Below, piece after piece: positions 62,504 to 64,000 of a stretch of 64,000 nucleotides of DNA. Position numbers and translations under genes: made by a program. Source of the stretch: Flagellimonas taeanensis (GTDB lineage Bacteria > Bacteroidota > Bacteroidia > Flavobacteriales > Flavobacteriaceae); the NCBI RefSeq assembly GCF_003584105.1, contig NZ_QXFO01000011.1, positions 1 to 64,000 of the forward strand, given 5' to 3'. How positions within the stretch are numbered: the stretch's first letter is position 1; each line of letters starts with the position of its first letter. The notes under the pieces were generated by a model. It saw nothing but the letters and a program-made list of their open reading frames with translations, did not search any database and was not told where the DNA came from.

Positions 62504-62875
62504 TTATTCCCTAGTGGCGAAGACCGAGCCGTTCCCTAGGGCTAAAATTTCAGGATCTTGGGCTTTCATCAGGCTGACCGTAACATCGGTCACCTGTGGA
62601 TCGCCATATATTATGGTGTAGGTCCCATTCTCAAAGGACCATTTAAAATCGGTGTAAAAAACTAGTTTTGAATTGGAGTAGCTCTGATATCTCCCCAGAT
62701 AAACATCGTTGAAGATCCATTCTTCCCGGGTAGTCTCGGTACCCTTGCCTTCTATGGTGGAAGATCCTGTTTTGGCCCAAATGCCCAAAATAGGGTCATT
62801 GTTTTCTGGAACTTGGCTACAGTTGCTCAAGGCAATAATGCCTATGATGGACAACAATGAAAAGAGCTTTTTCAT
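62504..62875 (-). CDS. Small lipoprotein of unknown function
   Basis: 123 residues with a lipoprotein signal (MKKLFSLLSIIGIIALSNC, Cys19). The mature part begins QVPENNDPILGIWAKTGSST, where the DPILGIW pattern resembles the start of lipocalin-like domains, followed by alternating strands (TREEWIFNDVYLGRYQSYSN). Named family not recognised. Convergent with the barrel-like gene; the divergent mdh gene starts 242 bp away. Confidence 0.8.
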   Translation of the reverse strand: MKKLFSLLSIIGIIALSNCSQVPENNDPILGIWAKTGSSTIEGKGTETTREEWIFNDVYLGRYQSYSNSKLVFYTDFKWSFENGTYTIIYGDPQVTDVTVSLMKAQDPEILALGNGSVFATRE

Positions 62876-63084
62876 AGGTCAGTAGGTTACATTGATTTTG
62901 GGACTTTGAGAACGTAATTTTGTAGGAAACTATTGCACTTGTAGTTTCAAAAAATGAAGAAAAAGGGATTTCTTCGATGAACGGTGCGTTTTCTTAACAT
63001 TTTTATGGTCGAATATTCGGGGACATTTGCAAAATCAACACATTAAAACTGGTGTAAGTCAGCTTTTTTCTAAGTGAAATGCCT

Positions 63085-63092
63085 TATTTTTG
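63085..63092 (+). promoter_or_regulatory. -7 element of the mdh promoter
   Basis: TATTTTTG, matching TAnnTTTG, 25 bp before ATG 63118. Confidence 0.45.
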
Positions 63093-63117
63093 AGCGTTAA
63101 AATTTAAACTTATACAA

Positions 63118-64000
63118 ATGAAAGTTACCGTAGTTGGAGCAGGCGCAGTGGGAGCTAGCTGTGCAGAGTACATAGCAATGAAAAATTTTGCCTCGGAAGT
63201 GGTCGTGTTGGATATCAAGGAAGGATATGCCGAAGGAAAGGCGATGGATCTGATGCAGACCGCCTCCCTAATGGGTTTTGATACCAAGATTACCGGCAGC
63301 ACCAACGATTATGGTAAAACGGCCAATAGTGATGTGGCGGTTATCACTTCAGGGATTCCCCGCAAGCCGGGAATGACCCGTGAGGAACTTATCGGGATCA
63401 ATGCCGGAATCGTTAAAACGGTAGCGACAAACCTTCTGGAGCATTCGCCCAACGCAACTATCATCGTGGTGAGCAATCCTATGGACACGATGACCTATTT
63501 GGTACACAAAGCCACTGGCCTACCAAAGAACAAAATCATTGGTATGGGAGGTGCTTTGGACAGCGCCCGTTTCAAATACAGATTGGCCGAGGCCCTTGGA
63601 GCCCCTATCTCCGATGTTGACGGTATGGTAATCGGTGGCCACAGCGATGTGGGCATGGTTCCCCTTATTGGTCATGCAACCAGGAACAGTGTAAAAGTTT
63701 CCGAGTTCCTTTCCGAGGAGAAAATGGAATGGGTGGTGGAAGAGACCAAGGTAGGTGGCGCCACGTTGACCAAGCTTTTGGGTACCAGTGCCTGGTATGC
63801 CCCTGGAGCAGCGGTTTCGTCAATGGTACAGGCCATTGCCTGTGACCAAAAGAAAATGTTCCCATGTTCCACTATGCTAGACGGGGAATATGGTCTTTCC
63901 GACATCTGTATCGGTGTGCCTGTGATCTTGGGCAAGGACGGAATAGAGCAGATTGTTGAAATCGAACTTTCCGATGCCGAGAAGGCCAAAATGCAGGAAA
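63118..64000 (+). CDS. mdh: Malate dehydrogenase (NAD-dependent), 3' partial
   Basis: Interconverts malate and oxaloacetate in the citric acid cycle. The gene runs off the window end; 294 residues are visible of a usual 305-315. NAD-binding motif VVGAGAVGASCAEYIA at residues 5-20, Asp at VVVLDIKEGY, substrate loop PRKPGMTREELIGINAGI with its Arg residues, VVSNPMDTMTYL, and the catalytic His in IGGHSDVGMVPLI are all intact. The arrangement is that of the LDH-like malate dehydrogenases found in Bacteroidota. Confidence 0.96.
   Translation, partial: MKVTVVGAGAVGASCAEYIAMKNFASEVVVLDIKEGYAEGKAMDLMQTASLMGFDTKITGSTNDYGKTANSDVAVITSGIPRKPGMTREELIGINAGIVKTVATNLLEHSPNATIIVVSNPMDTMTYLVHKATGLPKNKIIGMGGALDSARFKYRLAEALGAPISDVDGMVIGGHSDVGMVPLIGHATRNSVKVSEFLSEEKMEWVVEETKVGGATLTKLLGTSAWYAPGAAVSSMVQAIACDQKKMFPCSTMLDGEYGLSDICIGVPVILGKDGIEQIVEIELSDAEKAKMQE

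Noticed and set aside
1..64000. CRISPR array, rRNA, intact tRNA, riboswitch or prophage
   Set aside because: No regularly spaced repeats, no rRNA sequence, no complete tRNA cloverleaf, no recognisable riboswitch core and no phage structural genes were seen.

Overview
The window looks like chromosomal DNA of a marine-type Flavobacteriaceae bacterium (Bacteroidota). Evidence: two SusC/SusD pairs, BACON and DUF4198 proteins, a 7TM-AraC regulator, PafA phosphatase, -7 promoter elements of the Bacteroidota form TAnnTTTG, a tmRNA tag GESNYALAA, and many flavobacterial families of unknown function. The genus is not certain; gene content would fit a Muricauda/Flagellimonas-like organism, but that is inference. 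No rRNA, canonical tRNA, CRISPR array, prophage or intact transposon was found.

Layout. 1-1.7 kb: the end of a GC-rich uronate/Entner-Doudoroff operon (kdgK, KDPG aldolase). 2.1-18.7 kb: a glycerol and organophosphate scavenging locus. It holds glpD-glpK-glpF on the minus strand, then on the plus strand SusC, SusD, a BACON lipoprotein, a calcineurin-like phosphoesterase and a glycerophosphodiester phosphodiesterase, then an SGNH hydrolase and a DeoR/GlpR regulator (minus), and a PafA alkaline phosphatase (plus). 18.7-18.8 kb: remains of an IS3 transposase. 19.3-21.9 kb: PAS histidine kinase plus single-domain response regulator. 22.2-22.6 kb: tmRNA, with repeat-rich DNA next to it. 22.9-30.1 kb: housekeeping and membrane genes, including a CreD operon with two copies of one palindromic operator. 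30.1-35.4 kb: a five-gene ferric-siderophore uptake operon whose promoter lies between two arms of a near-perfect 21-bp inverted repeat. 35.6-47.9 kb: kdsA, a tandem paralogue pair, typA, polyphosphate glucokinase, ftsE, DUF3137, lemA, and a TPR/outer-membrane-barrel pair. 48.2-54.4 kb: a second SusCD pair next to a 7TM-AraC regulator gene interrupted by an in-frame amber codon. 54.6-64 kb: amidohydrolase, a frameshifted lipoprotein gene, DUF2911, asnB, gyrB, a DUF6588-like protein, a lipoprotein and the start of mdh.

How the main system may work (inference): glycerophosphodiesters from phospholipid head groups or teichoic acids are bound and imported by SusCD and the BACON lipoprotein. GDPD and the metallophosphoesterase cleave diesters, and PafA releases phosphate from monoesters such as glycerol-3-phosphate. 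Glycerol then enters through GlpF and is converted by GlpK and GlpD to dihydroxyacetone phosphate. A DeoR/GlpR-type repressor inside the locus is a natural candidate regulator.
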